Assembly (NCBI GenBank): GCA_030667735.1
Contig: DAOUVG010000007.1
Location: 1 to 17,727 of the forward strand
DNA: 17,727 nucleotides
Direction of reading: 5' to 3'
Source of the DNA: Dehalococcoidales bacterium
GTDB lineage: Bacteria > Chloroflexota > Dehalococcoidia > Dehalococcoidales > Fen-1064
Shown here: positions 7,100 to 14,361 of the stretch, piece after piece
How positions within the stretch are numbered: position 1 is the first letter of the stretch
How the letters are laid out: each line of letters opens with the position of its first letter
Made by a program: the position numbers and the translations under genes
The notes under the pieces: generated by a model
Database searches by the model: none
What the model saw: the letters and a program-made list of their open reading frames with translations, nothing else
Told to the model about the DNA's origin: nothing

Positions 7100-8836
7100 T
7101 CATTTCCCCTTCCACTCTTCCGCCCTCTGCACAAGCTCCCGCGCACCGTCCAGTGAGGTCTGCGTGTAGTCCGGGCCGGCCAGCATCGCTGCCATCTCTT
7201 CCAACCGTGCATCCCCATCCAGAGTGTCCAGTCGACTGAGGGTACGGTCACCGGAAACCTCCTTACGCACGCGGTGGTGGGAATCAGCGAAGGCGGTAAT
7301 CTGGGGGAGGTGGGTGACACAGATAATCTGGTGGTTCCGGGCCAGTGTCCACAATTTCTTGCCGATTACCTCCCCGCTCCGGCCGCCCACGCCGATATCA
7401 ATCTCGTCGAATACCAGCACCGGCGTGTTGTCCACCTCGGAGAGTACGCCCTTGAGTGCCAGCATGAAACGTGACATCTCTCCGGTGGAGGCAATCCGTG
7501 CCAGTGGCTTGAGGGGTTCGCCGGGGTTTGTGGAAATCAAGAACTCAACGACGTCGGTGCCGGTGCTGTCGAAGGCATAAGTCCCATCGCCAGGGAAGGG
7601 AATCCCGTCCTCGGCGGGGTGCTGTTCTATGCTCACATCGAATTCCACCATCGTCATGTCCAGGGCCTGAAGCTCCTTCTGGACCTCGACTTTGAGCTGT
7701 TCCGCAGCCTGAGAACGCGACCGGGAAAGCTCGTCAGCCATCCGGCCCATTTCCTGCTTCAGGCGGGAGCGCGTTTCTTCCAGTCCGGTCCGGCGACGGG
7801 AAGAGTGGGAAATACCTTCCAGGTCCACGGACGCTTTTTCCCGGTAGGCCAGCACCTCGGTGATGCCCTGCCCGTACTTTCTTTTCAGGTCCCTGATAAG
7901 CTCCAGTCGCGACTCTACCTCTTCCAGTCGCGCAGGGTCGTGCTCCAGGCGGTCGCCGTAGGCGCGGAGCTCGCGGGCGGCGTCTTCGAGGCTGTAGAGG
8001 GTCGCTTCCAGGGACTCAAGCGGCTGCTTCATGCCGGGGTCCAGCTCTGCCAGCTTCTTCATGGCGCTGACGGCTTCACTCAGGGTGTCCGCTGCCGAGG
8101 GGCCGGGAACATCGTCGCCACGGAGTTTCTGGTAGGCCTCATAGGAGAGCGCCTTCAGTTTCTCGGCGGAGACAAGGATATTCCGCTCCCGCTCCAGTTC
8201 TTCATCCTCGCCTTCCCGCAACTCCGCACGGGCAATCTCATCTACCTGAAAGCGCAGGAATTCCACACGGCGGGCCGTTTCCTTTTCATTCTCGATAAGT
8301 GTCCTGAGCTCCTGTTCGTCCTGGTGCAGCTCGGCGACTTTCCCGGCGAAGCTGGCCCGGAAGCCGGTGGTGTGGGCGTAGGAGTCCAGGAAATCGAGAT
8401 GGCGTTTCCTGTCCAGCAGGGAAAGGTGCTCACTCTGCCCGTGCACGTCAATCAGGAGACGGCCAATCTGCTGCAGGACTCCCCGGGGAACTGCGTGACC
8501 GTTTACGCGGATGACGCGCCGTCCCTGACGGCGAAGCTCGCAGTTTATCACCAGGGTCTCTTCGTCGAACGCGATTCCCCTTTCGGCCAGGAGGTCTCTC
8601 AGTTGAGCCGCATTCACGCTCTGGCTGAGGGCGAAGACCCCTTCGATTCGGGCGGCATCAGCGCCGTGGCGCACGGTCTCTTCATCCGGTTTTGCTCCCA
8701 GCAGCGCCTCGATGGCATCAATCACCAGCGACTTACCGGCACCGGTCTCGCCGGTTATCACGTTAAGGCCGGTGCCCAGCCGCCAGTTTATCTCGTCGAT
8801 AATGCCGACATCCCGGACCATCAGTTCCAGTAGCAC
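7100..8836 (-). CDS. recN: DNA repair protein RecN
   Basis: A 578-residue SMC-like ATPase that acts in recombinational repair of double-strand breaks. It has Walker A GETGAGKS (29-36), long coiled-coil arms with a central turn (roughly 150-360), the signature STGEMSR (450-456), Walker B VLVFDEID (473-480) and the IGVGGRSGE sequence typical of RecN. I prefer the GTG at 8834-8836: GGAGGG lies 5 nt upstream and the protein then begins MLLELMVRDVGIIDE, like other RecN proteins. The open frame extends six codons further to a TTG at 8854 with poorer spacing. It is convergent with the cyclase gene (15 bp between stops) and divergent from a hydrolase. Confidence 0.95.
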   Translation of the reverse strand: MLLELMVRDVGIIDEINWRLGTGLNVITGETGAGKSLVIDAIEALLGAKPDEETVRHGADAARIEGVFALSQSVNAAQLRDLLAERGIAFDEETLVINCELRRQGRRVIRVNGHAVPRGVLQQIGRLLIDVHGQSEHLSLLDRKRHLDFLDSYAHTTGFRASFAGKVAELHQDEQELRTLIENEKETARRVEFLRFQVDEIARAELREGEDEELERERNILVSAEKLKALSYEAYQKLRGDDVPGPSAADTLSEAVSAMKKLAELDPGMKQPLESLEATLYSLEDAARELRAYGDRLEHDPARLEEVESRLELIRDLKRKYGQGITEVLAYREKASVDLEGISHSSRRRTGLEETRSRLKQEMGRMADELSRSRSQAAEQLKVEVQKELQALDMTMVEFDVSIEQHPAEDGIPFPGDGTYAFDSTGTDVVEFLISTNPGEPLKPLARIASTGEMSRFMLALKGVLSEVDNTPVLVFDEIDIGVGGRSGEVIGKKLWTLARNHQIICVTHLPQITAFADSHHRVRKEVSGDRTLSRLDTLDGDARLEEMAAMLAGPDYTQTSLDGARELVQRAEEWKGK

Positions 8837-8878
8837 AATACCCTCCGGGGCCAACCTGCCTCTGCCTGCGGTGACCCT

Positions 8879-8887
8879 ATTCTACCA
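8879..8887 (-). promoter_or_regulatory. Candidate extended -10 promoter of recN
   Basis: On the minus strand TGGTAGAAT provides TGn plus a 5/6 -10 box; no good -35 lies 16-18 bp upstream. A small palindrome, CCCGTcaaaACGGG (8891-8904), abuts it upstream and could bind a regulator. Confidence 0.4.
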
Positions 8888-8931
8888 TGTCCCGTCAAAA
8901 CGGGTGGGGTGATGGTGTTGCGCTCATTTTC

Positions 8932-8961
8932 TTGACAGTTGAGAAACACGAGTTCTAAGAT
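8932..8961 (+). promoter_or_regulatory. Candidate sigma70-type promoter of the alpha/beta hydrolase
   Basis: Perfect TTGACA (8932-8937), 18-bp spacer, then TAAGAT (8956-8961). Transcription would start near 8968, about 23 nt before the TTG start codon. The spacer contains GAAAC-N4-GTTCT (8943-8956), one base away from the GAAC-N4-GTTC core of Gram-positive-type LexA boxes. Confidence 0.55.
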
Positions 8962-8990
8962 ACCCTATTACTGCAAAAGGAGGTCTCACT

Positions 8991-9848
8991 TTGCCGACAC
9001 TTACTTATGATGACATTCACCAGCACTACGAGGTCTACGGTTCCGGGGAGCCGTTCTTTCTCCATCACGGCCTGACGTCAAGCTGCGAGATGTGGCACCC
9101 GCACCTGCCCTGGCTCACACGGAAGTACCAGGTTATCCTCATGGATGCCCGGGGGCATGGCATGACCACTGCCCCTGCGGGGGATGACCACTATTCATGG
9201 GAGATAATGGCGGCCGATGTCAACCGCCTGCTCGAGCACCTGGGAATAGAGCGTGCCATTATCGGTGGGCTCTCCATGGGTGGCGGCGTATCTCTGGCCT
9301 TCGCCCTGAACTACCCGCAAAAGGTCAGGGCGCTTATCCTGTGTGATAGTGCCGGTGTTGGCGTGCGTTCCCCGCAGATGCAGGTACCGCGCGAGCAGAT
9401 GGACCGGCAGATGGAAGAGCGCGAGCGGCTTGTGCGTGAATACGGTGTGGTCGAGCAGGGGTACCGCTCGATAGCCACCGGTCTTGCTCCGAAGGCGGTC
9501 CTTGAAGACCCCGTACTCCAGGAGGAGTACATAGAGCGTATGTCCCACTTTTCGGTAAACGGCTCTATCCATGCCAGCCGTTTCGTCATGCGGAACGCGG
9601 TACAGGGTGTGGAGCGGACCAAAGAGTTGACCATGCCCACGCTCGTCGTTATCGGTGATGAAGACGTAGGGCTGCTTCCCGCCGCGGAGTGGCTGCGTGA
9701 TACCCTGCCCAACCGGCGCTATGCTTTCCTTACAGGTGTCGGGCATGCTACCTCACGCTACAAGCCGGAGGCCTGGCGAAAGGCGGTGCTGGACTTCCTC
9801 GATGATTTCGAGCAGGGGAAGGACATTCGCGGCGAGGTAACGCTCTAG
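8991..9848 (+). CDS. Alpha/beta-fold hydrolase
   Basis: A 285-residue soluble alpha/beta hydrolase. The oxyanion region is HHGLTSS (25-31), the nucleophile elbow is GLSMGG (Ser95), the acid is probably Asp225 within GDEDV, and the catalytic histidine is His252 in GVGHATS. This is the layout of small esterases, lactonases and C-C hydrolases such as the MhpC group; the substrate cannot be assigned. There is no signal peptide. The TTG start is well supported: AAGGAGG stands 7 nt upstream and no better start lies nearby. It is transcribed divergently from recN on its own promoter, with an 88-bp gap before the PAC2 genes. Confidence 0.9.
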   Translation: MPTLTYDDIHQHYEVYGSGEPFFLHHGLTSSCEMWHPHLPWLTRKYQVILMDARGHGMTTAPAGDDHYSWEIMAADVNRLLEHLGIERAIIGGLSMGGGVSLAFALNYPQKVRALILCDSAGVGVRSPQMQVPREQMDRQMEERERLVREYGVVEQGYRSIATGLAPKAVLEDPVLQEEYIERMSHFSVNGSIHASRFVMRNAVQGVERTKELTMPTLVVIGDEDVGLLPAAEWLRDTLPNRRYAFLTGVGHATSRYKPEAWRKAVLDFLDDFEQGKDIRGEVTL

Positions 9849-9882
9849 GGGCAGGGACACGCTGGCAAACCTGACTTGCCCC
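9848..9882 (+). terminator. Possible weak hairpin terminator after the hydrolase
   Basis: GGGGCAGG (9848-9855) pairs with CTTGCCCC (9875-9882), one G-U, around a 19-nt loop directly after the stop codon. There is no U-tract, and the 3' arm overlaps the next promoter's -35 box, so termination is uncertain. Confidence 0.25.
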
Positions 9883-9904
9883 CTCCTCGATATATGGTTA
9901 AAAT
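9876..9904 (+). promoter_or_regulatory. Candidate sigma70-type promoter of the PAC2 pair
   Basis: TTGCCC (9876-9881), a 17-bp spacer and TAAAAT (9899-9904), giving 4/6 and 5/6 consensus matches. Transcription would start near 9911, about 26 nt before the chosen GTG. Confidence 0.5.
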
Positions 9905-9936
9905 ATTAGGGGCGAGGCATTTGAACGGAGGTGAGT

Positions 9937-10839
9937 GTGGGGATAAGACTGTTTACCGAGCCGAAGCTGCACCAGCCGGATATGGTCGTCGGATGGCCCG
10001 GTATCGGCAACATCGGCGTTATCACCGTGGATACCCTGCGGCAGGAGACCGGTGCTGAACCACTGGGGGACATCGAGCCTTGGGACTTCTTTTACCCCAA
10101 TAAGGTCGTCATCAAGGGTGGTGTGCTGGAGAAACTGGAGTTCCCCAGCAACAAGTTTTACTACAAGAGGCTCGATGACAGGGACCTGCTGCTCTTCATT
10201 GGTGAAGAACAGCCCTCCGAGCATGGCAGGATGTATGCCGAAGGCGGTAAGGCCTATGAGATGGCCAACCTGGTCCTGGACGTGGCCGAGCAGTTCGGCT
10301 GCCGGCGAGTCTACACCTCGGGTGCCGCCGTGGCCCTCACCCATCACGAAATAAAGCCAAGAGTCTGGGCTGTGGCTACCGATGACAGGGTGCTGGCTGA
10401 GGCGCAGGGTTATATCAACACGGTGCTGATGAGTGAGGCCGAAGGAAGGGGCGACTTCGGTAACATCACCGGCTTGAACGGTCTGCTGACAGGCGTCGCC
10501 AGGAAACGTGGCTTTGAGGGTATATGCCTCATGGGTGAGATACCGGACTACCTCTCCCGGGTCCCCTTTCCCTATCCCAGGGCATCACAGTCTGTTCTGG
10601 AGGTGCTTGGCTCCGCGCTCGGCGTCCCCATTAACCCGAAGGCCCTGGAAGGCATGGTTACTCAGATAGAGGGTGTAATCAGCAACGTTTTCCGGCAGTT
10701 CCCACCGGCGGTGCGGGAGAAGATAGACCAGAGAAAACGGGACATCCAGACCCGGCCGGGAATAATTACGGACGAAGAAGAGCAATGGCTCAAGGAACAC
10801 ATCGATGATTTATTCCAGCGGGGAGAAAAGGGGCAATGA
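9937..10839 (+). CDS. PAC2 family protein, first of tandem pair
   Basis: A 300-residue protein of the PAC2 family (PF09754), relatives of the eukaryotic and archaeal proteasome assembly chaperones; bacterial roles are poorly known. The family's N-terminal motif GWPGIGNIG is at 19-27, followed by alternating strands and a later PSEHG-containing loop. The C-terminal 60 residues are helical and charged. I chose the GTG at 9937 because GGAGG (9927-9931) lies 5 nt upstream; the open frame starts at another GTG, 9931, that overlaps this Shine-Dalgarno. Its stop overlaps the ATG of the second PAC2 gene (ATGA), so the two products are probably made in step and may associate. No proteasome subunit gene is in the window. 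Confidence 0.82.
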   Translation: MGIRLFTEPKLHQPDMVVGWPGIGNIGVITVDTLRQETGAEPLGDIEPWDFFYPNKVVIKGGVLEKLEFPSNKFYYKRLDDRDLLLFIGEEQPSEHGRMYAEGGKAYEMANLVLDVAEQFGCRRVYTSGAAVALTHHEIKPRVWAVATDDRVLAEAQGYINTVLMSEAEGRGDFGNITGLNGLLTGVARKRGFEGICLMGEIPDYLSRVPFPYPRASQSVLEVLGSALGVPINPKALEGMVTQIEGVISNVFRQFPPAVREKIDQRKRDIQTRPGIITDEEEQWLKEHIDDLFQRGEKGQ

Positions 10840-11666
10840 CGGAGCTTGTTCAGTTCTCTTCCAGGCCTGAGTTCCGGAACCCCACTCTGGTGGCTGCCTG
10901 GTCCATGGACGCCGCCGGGCTGGGTTGGTCGGTGACGGATTACCTGGTCAGTAAACTTGACGGGCAACCGTTCTGCCACATTGAACCGGTAGACTTCTTC
11001 ACCCTGGGGGGAGTGACAATTGACAATGACCTGGTCCAGTTTCCCGAGAGCAGATTCTATGCCTGTCCTGAGAAGGACCTGGTGCTGTTCCAGAGCACCC
11101 CTCCCAGCCACGAATGGTACCGTTTCATGAATCTGGTGCTGGACGTAGCCCGGGACTACTGCCATGTCAGGGAGTTCTACACCGTGGGCAGCATGGTTGC
11201 TCTGGGGCCCCATTCCGCCCCCCGCCAGTTCTTCGCTACTGTCAGTTCCCGCGAGTTGAAGGAGGAACTGGGACCCTATGGGCTTACCAGGGAAGTGAAC
11301 TACGAGAGTCCTCCCGGGGCGAGACCGACGCTTAATTCCTTCTTCCTGTGGGCCGCAAGAAGGAGGAATATCCCCGGGGCGAATCTCTGGGCACCTGTCC
11401 CTTTCTACCTGGTGTCATCTGATGATCCCGCTGCCTGCAAGAAGGTCCTCGAGTTCCTCAATCACAGGCTGGGTCTGGGCCTGGACCTGAGCGACCTTGA
11501 TGAAGAGGCCAGGGCGCTGGACGAGAGAATCGACCGGATAAGGGCTTCGTCTCCGGACGTGGACAGATACATTGGCAAGCTGGAGAACAGTGAAGGGCTT
11601 GCCGAGGGCGAAGGGGAGAAGCTGGCCAAAGAGGTTGAGGAGTTACTCAGGGAGGAGGAAGGCTAA
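10836..11666 (+). CDS. PAC2 family protein, second of tandem pair (divergent)
   Basis: A 276-residue second PAC2-like protein. It shares the order of the first (N-terminal AAWSMDAAGLGW at 19-30 in place of GWPGIGNIG, then IEPVDFF matching IEPWDFF of the first, then NLVLDVA matching NLVLDVA exactly), so the two are diverged paralogues. The glycine-rich motif is degraded here, suggesting it has specialised, perhaps as a structural partner. The C-terminus is a highly charged helix rich in Glu, Lys and Leu. It starts by ATGA overlap with the first gene and ends 4 bp before the stop of the convergent unknown gene. Role unknown. Confidence 0.75.
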   Translation: MTELVQFSSRPEFRNPTLVAAWSMDAAGLGWSVTDYLVSKLDGQPFCHIEPVDFFTLGGVTIDNDLVQFPESRFYACPEKDLVLFQSTPPSHEWYRFMNLVLDVARDYCHVREFYTVGSMVALGPHSAPRQFFATVSSRELKEELGPYGLTREVNYESPPGARPTLNSFFLWAARRRNIPGANLWAPVPFYLVSSDDPAACKKVLEFLNHRLGLGLDLSDLDEEARALDERIDRIRASSPDVDRYIGKLENSEGLAEGEGEKLAKEVEELLREEEG

Positions 11667-11670
11667 GCGC

Positions 11671-12315
11671 TCACTCTTCTTTCTCCGTCTTCTCTTCCTG
11701 TGAAACCTGTGAAGAGCGGTCGCGCAGCCAGCGGTGAATCGCGTCCAGTGCCGGCGGCGCTACGCTGAACACCTCTATATCCTTGGGAAACTGCACCGGG
11801 TGCCCTTCACGTATGAAGAGTATCCCCACCTCGTTATCTCCGAGGGTCTCATCTATCCGTCGGGAAATGTGCTCGTACCGCTTCTTTGAAACCTCGCGGT
11901 AGAACCCGGCAACCTTCTCTGCCGCACTGCGACTGAGGAAACCGAGCAGCAGACACCGCTCCCAGTCAAGGCATTCGTCGGCCAGTTCAACCTGCTCGGT
12001 GGCCTCCACAAGAGCACCGTCCTGGCACTTCTCTCTGGCAATCCGGTGGCTGGGCGGGCTCAGTTGCTCTATGATATTAAGGCCTTCCTCACCACCGAGG
12101 CCAATTGACTCGTGATAGACATGCCGGACTTCTCCTATCTTCAACTCCTGGTTGGCAATCTGCTCATTCACCTGCTGCCAGTAAAGCTCGAACCTCTCCA
12201 CGTAGTCCGGGGGAGAGTCTTTCCCGATATACAGCAGGGGCACAAGGTAGAGCTTTCTCTGTCCCTTGAAGCGTTCTACCTCGGGTTTCTCTATCTTTCC
12301 CAGTTCTTCGGTCAT
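11671..12315 (-). CDS. Conserved-looking protein of unknown function
   Basis: A 214-residue soluble protein I do not recognise with confidence. It opens with a charged segment, then a strand-like KLYLVPLLYIG (21-31), a helical region with WQQVNEQIA, a Cys-containing segment (C97, C115, C121), a helix (about 128-160), and an alpha/beta-like end with NEVGILFIREGHPVQFP (161-177) and a WLRDR helix. The last 14 residues are acidic and polar. No membrane segment or signal peptide is visible. The C-terminal segment faintly recalls eRF1/Pelota-like release-factor folds, a guess only. The ATG has GAGG just upstream and its own promoter. It is convergent with the PAC2 pair, 4 bp between stops. Confidence 0.75.
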   Translation of the reverse strand: MTEELGKIEKPEVERFKGQRKLYLVPLLYIGKDSPPDYVERFELYWQQVNEQIANQELKIGEVRHVYHESIGLGGEEGLNIIEQLSPPSHRIAREKCQDGALVEATEQVELADECLDWERCLLLGFLSRSAAEKVAGFYREVSKKRYEHISRRIDETLGDNEVGILFIREGHPVQFPKDIEVFSVAPPALDAIHRWLRDRSSQVSQEEKTEKEE

Positions 12316-12353
12316 TCCTCGTCTCCCTCCCGGTTGCTGTACGTCTGCCCTAG

Positions 12354-12382
12354 ATTTTACCGCCTGCTGCTGCCCACCGCAA
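12354..12382 (-). promoter_or_regulatory. Candidate promoter of the unknown 214-residue gene
   Basis: On the minus strand TTGCGG (complement of 12377-12382), 17-bp spacer, TAAAAT (complement of 12354-12359). Transcription would start near 12347, about 31 nt upstream of the ATG. Confidence 0.45.
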
Positions 12383-12409
12383 CTCTGGTAGAAGTGTCTC
12401 GCGGCCTGA

Positions 12410-12490
12410 GATTGCGCGGGGCCGGGTTTAGTCCCGAATCTCGACTCCCGGGGTTAGATTCTTCCTCGCGGTGCTCGTCAGAATGACAGG
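12410..12490. repeat. Probable fragment of a dispersed intergenic repeat
   Basis: The right part carries AGATTCTTCCTCGCG followed by GCTCGTCAGAATGACAGG, matching the style of short intergenic repeats (AGATTCTTC...TCAGAATGACA) common in many bacterial genomes. The left part holds the small inverted repeat CGGGtttagtCCCG (12424-12437). No second full copy is present in this window. The surrounding 249-bp gap otherwise contains two outward promoters. Confidence 0.4.
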
Positions 12491-12529
12491 AGGGAAGTAA
12501 CTCGTGGGAATACGTATATTTCGTACGGG

Positions 12530-12558
12530 TTGCCAAACCAGGGACGGTAGGATACACT
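12530..12558 (+). promoter_or_regulatory. Candidate promoter placing the DUF72 start codon at +1
   Basis: TTGCCA (12530-12535), exactly 17 bp, then TACACT (12553-12558). Only 6 nt separate the -10 box from the ATG at 12565, so transcription would begin at or within a base of the start codon, giving a leaderless mRNA. No strong Shine-Dalgarno is present upstream of the ATG. Confidence 0.5.
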
Positions 12559-12564
12559 GGAATT

Positions 12565-13332
12565 ATGCTGTACCTGGGCACTTCCGGATTTAGTTATGAC
12601 GACTGGGTAGGACATTTCTACCCGCCGGGTCTTCCCAAGCGCGAGTGGCTCGTCTACTATGCGCGGGAGTTCAACACCTGTGAGGTGAACTCAACCTACT
12701 ATGCCCTGCCGCGACCGTCTAACCTGAAGGCGATGGCGGAAAAGACCGGTGACGATTTCCAGTTTGTCATAAAAGCAAATAAGGAGATGACGCACCAGAG
12801 GGAAGATAATGCCGAGGTCTTTCGCAACTTCTGCCAGGTGCTTGAGCCTATGATAGATACCGGCAAGTTCGGCTGTGTCCTGGCACAGTTCCCCTATAGC
12901 TTCCAGCCGGATGAGCAGAACCGGGAGTACCTGCGGCTCTTCCGGGAGAGGGTCGGTGAGTTACCTGTGGTGGTCGAGTTCCGAAATGCCCGGTGGGTGA
13001 ACGATGGGGTGTTCGACTGGCTGCGGGAGCTGGACATGGGTTTCTGCTGCGTTGATGAACCGCACCTGCCCAACCTCATGCCGCCGGTGGCCGAGGTCAC
13101 CAGCAGCATTGGCTACGTCCGGTTTCACGGGCGCAATGCTGCCAGGTGGTGGCGGCACGAACATGCATATCAGCGGTACGACTATACCTACAGCCCTGAA
13201 GAGCTCAGCGAATGGCTGACCCGAATAAAGGGACTGGATGAGACGGCGGAGAAAACCTTTGTCTTCGCCAATAATCACTGGCAGGCACAGGCGGTAAATA
13301 CCATCCGGCAGTTGCGTCTCATGCTGGATTAA
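12565..13332 (+). CDS. DUF72 family protein (YecE-like)
   Basis: A 255-residue protein of the DUF72/YecE family, predicted TIM-barrel proteins of unsettled function. Recognisable family segments are LGTSGFSYDDWVGHFYPP (4-21), EVNSTYYALP (40-49), the FQFVIKANKEMTH strand (65-77), LAQFPYSFQP (112-121), VVVEFRNARW (135-144), YVRFHGRN (184-191) and FVFANNHWQAQAV (231-243). Length and motif order are complete, so this is an intact gene. The start is set by the family's usual N-terminus and the promoter position, since a Shine-Dalgarno is lacking. It stands alone, divergent from the unknown gene and followed by a hairpin. Confidence 0.93.
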   Translation: MLYLGTSGFSYDDWVGHFYPPGLPKREWLVYYAREFNTCEVNSTYYALPRPSNLKAMAEKTGDDFQFVIKANKEMTHQREDNAEVFRNFCQVLEPMIDTGKFGCVLAQFPYSFQPDEQNREYLRLFRERVGELPVVVEFRNARWVNDGVFDWLRELDMGFCCVDEPHLPNLMPPVAEVTSSIGYVRFHGRNAARWWRHEHAYQRYDYTYSPEELSEWLTRIKGLDETAEKTFVFANNHWQAQAVNTIRQLRLMLD

Positions 13333-13353
13333 CGCCGGTTTCGGCAGGCTGGG

Positions 13354-13377
13354 GCCGATTGGGTCGGCACAATCGGC
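13354..13377 (+). terminator. Perfect hairpin after the DUF72 gene, terminator-like without U-tract
   Basis: GCCGATTG and CAATCGGC form a perfect 8-bp stem around an 8-nt loop, 21 bp beyond the stop codon and before the next promoter. The position suggests termination or a 3' end stabiliser, but there is no run of T downstream. Confidence 0.4.
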
Positions 13378-13394
13378 ATATCGACACCATACTA

Positions 13395-13423
13395 TTGCTC
13401 TTTGAGTAACACTTGAGTATAAT
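13395..13423 (+). promoter_or_regulatory. Candidate promoter of the dksA-like/lspA/rluD unit
   Basis: TTGCTC (13395-13400), 17-bp spacer, perfect TATAAT (13418-13423). Transcription would begin near 13430, leaving a leader of about 70 nt before the GTG start. Confidence 0.55.
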
Positions 13424-13498
13424 AACATATCTGCAACCATCATCGCTTAGTCCATACAGCCCATACGAGTCCTGCGGCTGGGCGTGAGGAGGCCAATA

Positions 13499-13879
13499 GT
13501 GGCTGACGAATTTAAGGCACTTCGTGCTCGTCTGGTAAACGACCGGAAACGTTTGCTTGAAGAGCTGGAGCAATTGAGGGCTGCCGCCCAGCCGACTGAT
13601 GAGAGGCGAGAGGGGAGTCCTTTCGGCAAGCGGGAGGAGGAAGCCACAGAAAGCCTTGAGCTGGAACGACGGCTGGCCTTGGAGAAACAGATACGGGAGC
13701 AATTGAACGAGGTGGAGCCAGCTCTGAAAAAGTTCGAGAAGGATACGTACGGGCTGTGTGAGAATTGCGACAAGCCTATAGACATAGAGCGACTCGAAGC
13801 GCTTCCTCAGGCCAAGCTGTGTCTGGACTGTAAGGCTCTTCGGGCAAAGAATGCAAAAGGCAGATTCTCTCCTGGGTAG
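13499..13879 (+). CDS. TraR/DksA family zinc-finger protein
   Basis: A 126-residue protein with a long charged helical hairpin (about 1-82) and a C-terminal four-cysteine zinc finger: Cys87/Cys90 in CENC and Cys108/Cys111 in CLDC. This is the DksA/TraR architecture, in which the coiled coil enters the RNA polymerase secondary channel. The Asp-Ala pair at the coiled-coil tip that DksA needs for function is not evident, so it may not act like classical DksA. The GTG at 13499 is chosen because AGGAGG lies 6 nt upstream; the open frame begins five codons earlier at a GTG overlapping that site. The gene overlaps lspA by 29 bp. Confidence 0.88.
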   Translation: MADEFKALRARLVNDRKRLLEELEQLRAAAQPTDERREGSPFGKREEEATESLELERRLALEKQIREQLNEVEPALKKFEKDTYGLCENCDKPIDIERLEALPQAKLCLDCKALRAKNAKGRFSPG

Positions 13880-14345
13880 CTGGCGGGGGCCGGTTCTTTT
13901 CTTCACCGTCTCACTGATAGTGGCCGCGGACCAACTCACCAAGGCCTGGGTGACTTCCTTCGATGTCGGTGAGGTCATATACAAGCTGGGTTTCTTCCGG
14001 CTGGTGCATGTCCAGAATACCGGGGCTGCTTTCGGTATACTTCAGGGCCAGTCCTTTATCCTGACCATAGTTGCCGCCATCGGAATCATTGTTCTCCTGT
14101 TCCTGGTGCTTTTCCTGCGTCGCAGCTACCCATTTCTGGCGGGAATGCCCAACATGATAGCTTTCAGCCTGATGCTGGGGGGCACTACCGGGAATCTGAT
14201 TGACCGGCTCAGGCTCGGTTCCGTGACGGACTTCCTTGATGTCGGCGTTTGGCCGGCTTTCAACGTTGCCGATTCGGCGATAGTGGTCGGTGTTATTATT
14301 GTTGCCTATTCACTGGTGCGCCTGACCAGGGCAGAGAAACAGTAG
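13851..14345 (+). CDS. lspA: Lipoprotein signal peptidase (signal peptidase II)
   Basis: A 164-residue inner-membrane aspartyl protease that cleaves the signal peptide of lipidated prolipoproteins. Four helices are predicted (about 13-32, 66-89, 101-116, 140-157). Family motifs are DQLTK (27-31), NTGAAFG (56-62), GNLIDR (114-119), VTDF (125-128) and FNVADS (137-142). Asp127 and Asp141 are the expected catalytic pair. The external loop between them is shorter than in many proteobacterial enzymes. The ATG lies within the end of the dksA-like gene (29-bp overlap), and the following pseudouridine synthase starts 16 bp after its stop, so the three are likely one transcript. Confidence 0.95.
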   Translation: MQKADSLLGSWRGPVLFFTVSLIVAADQLTKAWVTSFDVGEVIYKLGFFRLVHVQNTGAAFGILQGQSFILTIVAAIGIIVLLFLVLFLRRSYPFLAGMPNMIAFSLMLGGTTGNLIDRLRLGSVTDFLDVGVWPAFNVADSAIVVGVIIVAYSLVRLTRAEKQ

Positions 14346-14361
14346 GTACGGGCAGACCGAT

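Noticed and set aside
7619..8833. 404-codon open frame on the plus strand
   Set aside because: It is the antisense shadow of recN; recN has every family motif, and this frame has no Shine-Dalgarno or recognisable domain.
12357..12581. 74-codon minus-strand open frame in the intergenic gap
   Set aside because: It is a translation of the repeat-like sequence and promoter region, with no ribosome binding site and no domain.
13319..13984. 221-codon minus-strand open frame
   Set aside because: It covers the dksA-like and lspA genes in antisense and the promoter region before them; no domain is recognisable.
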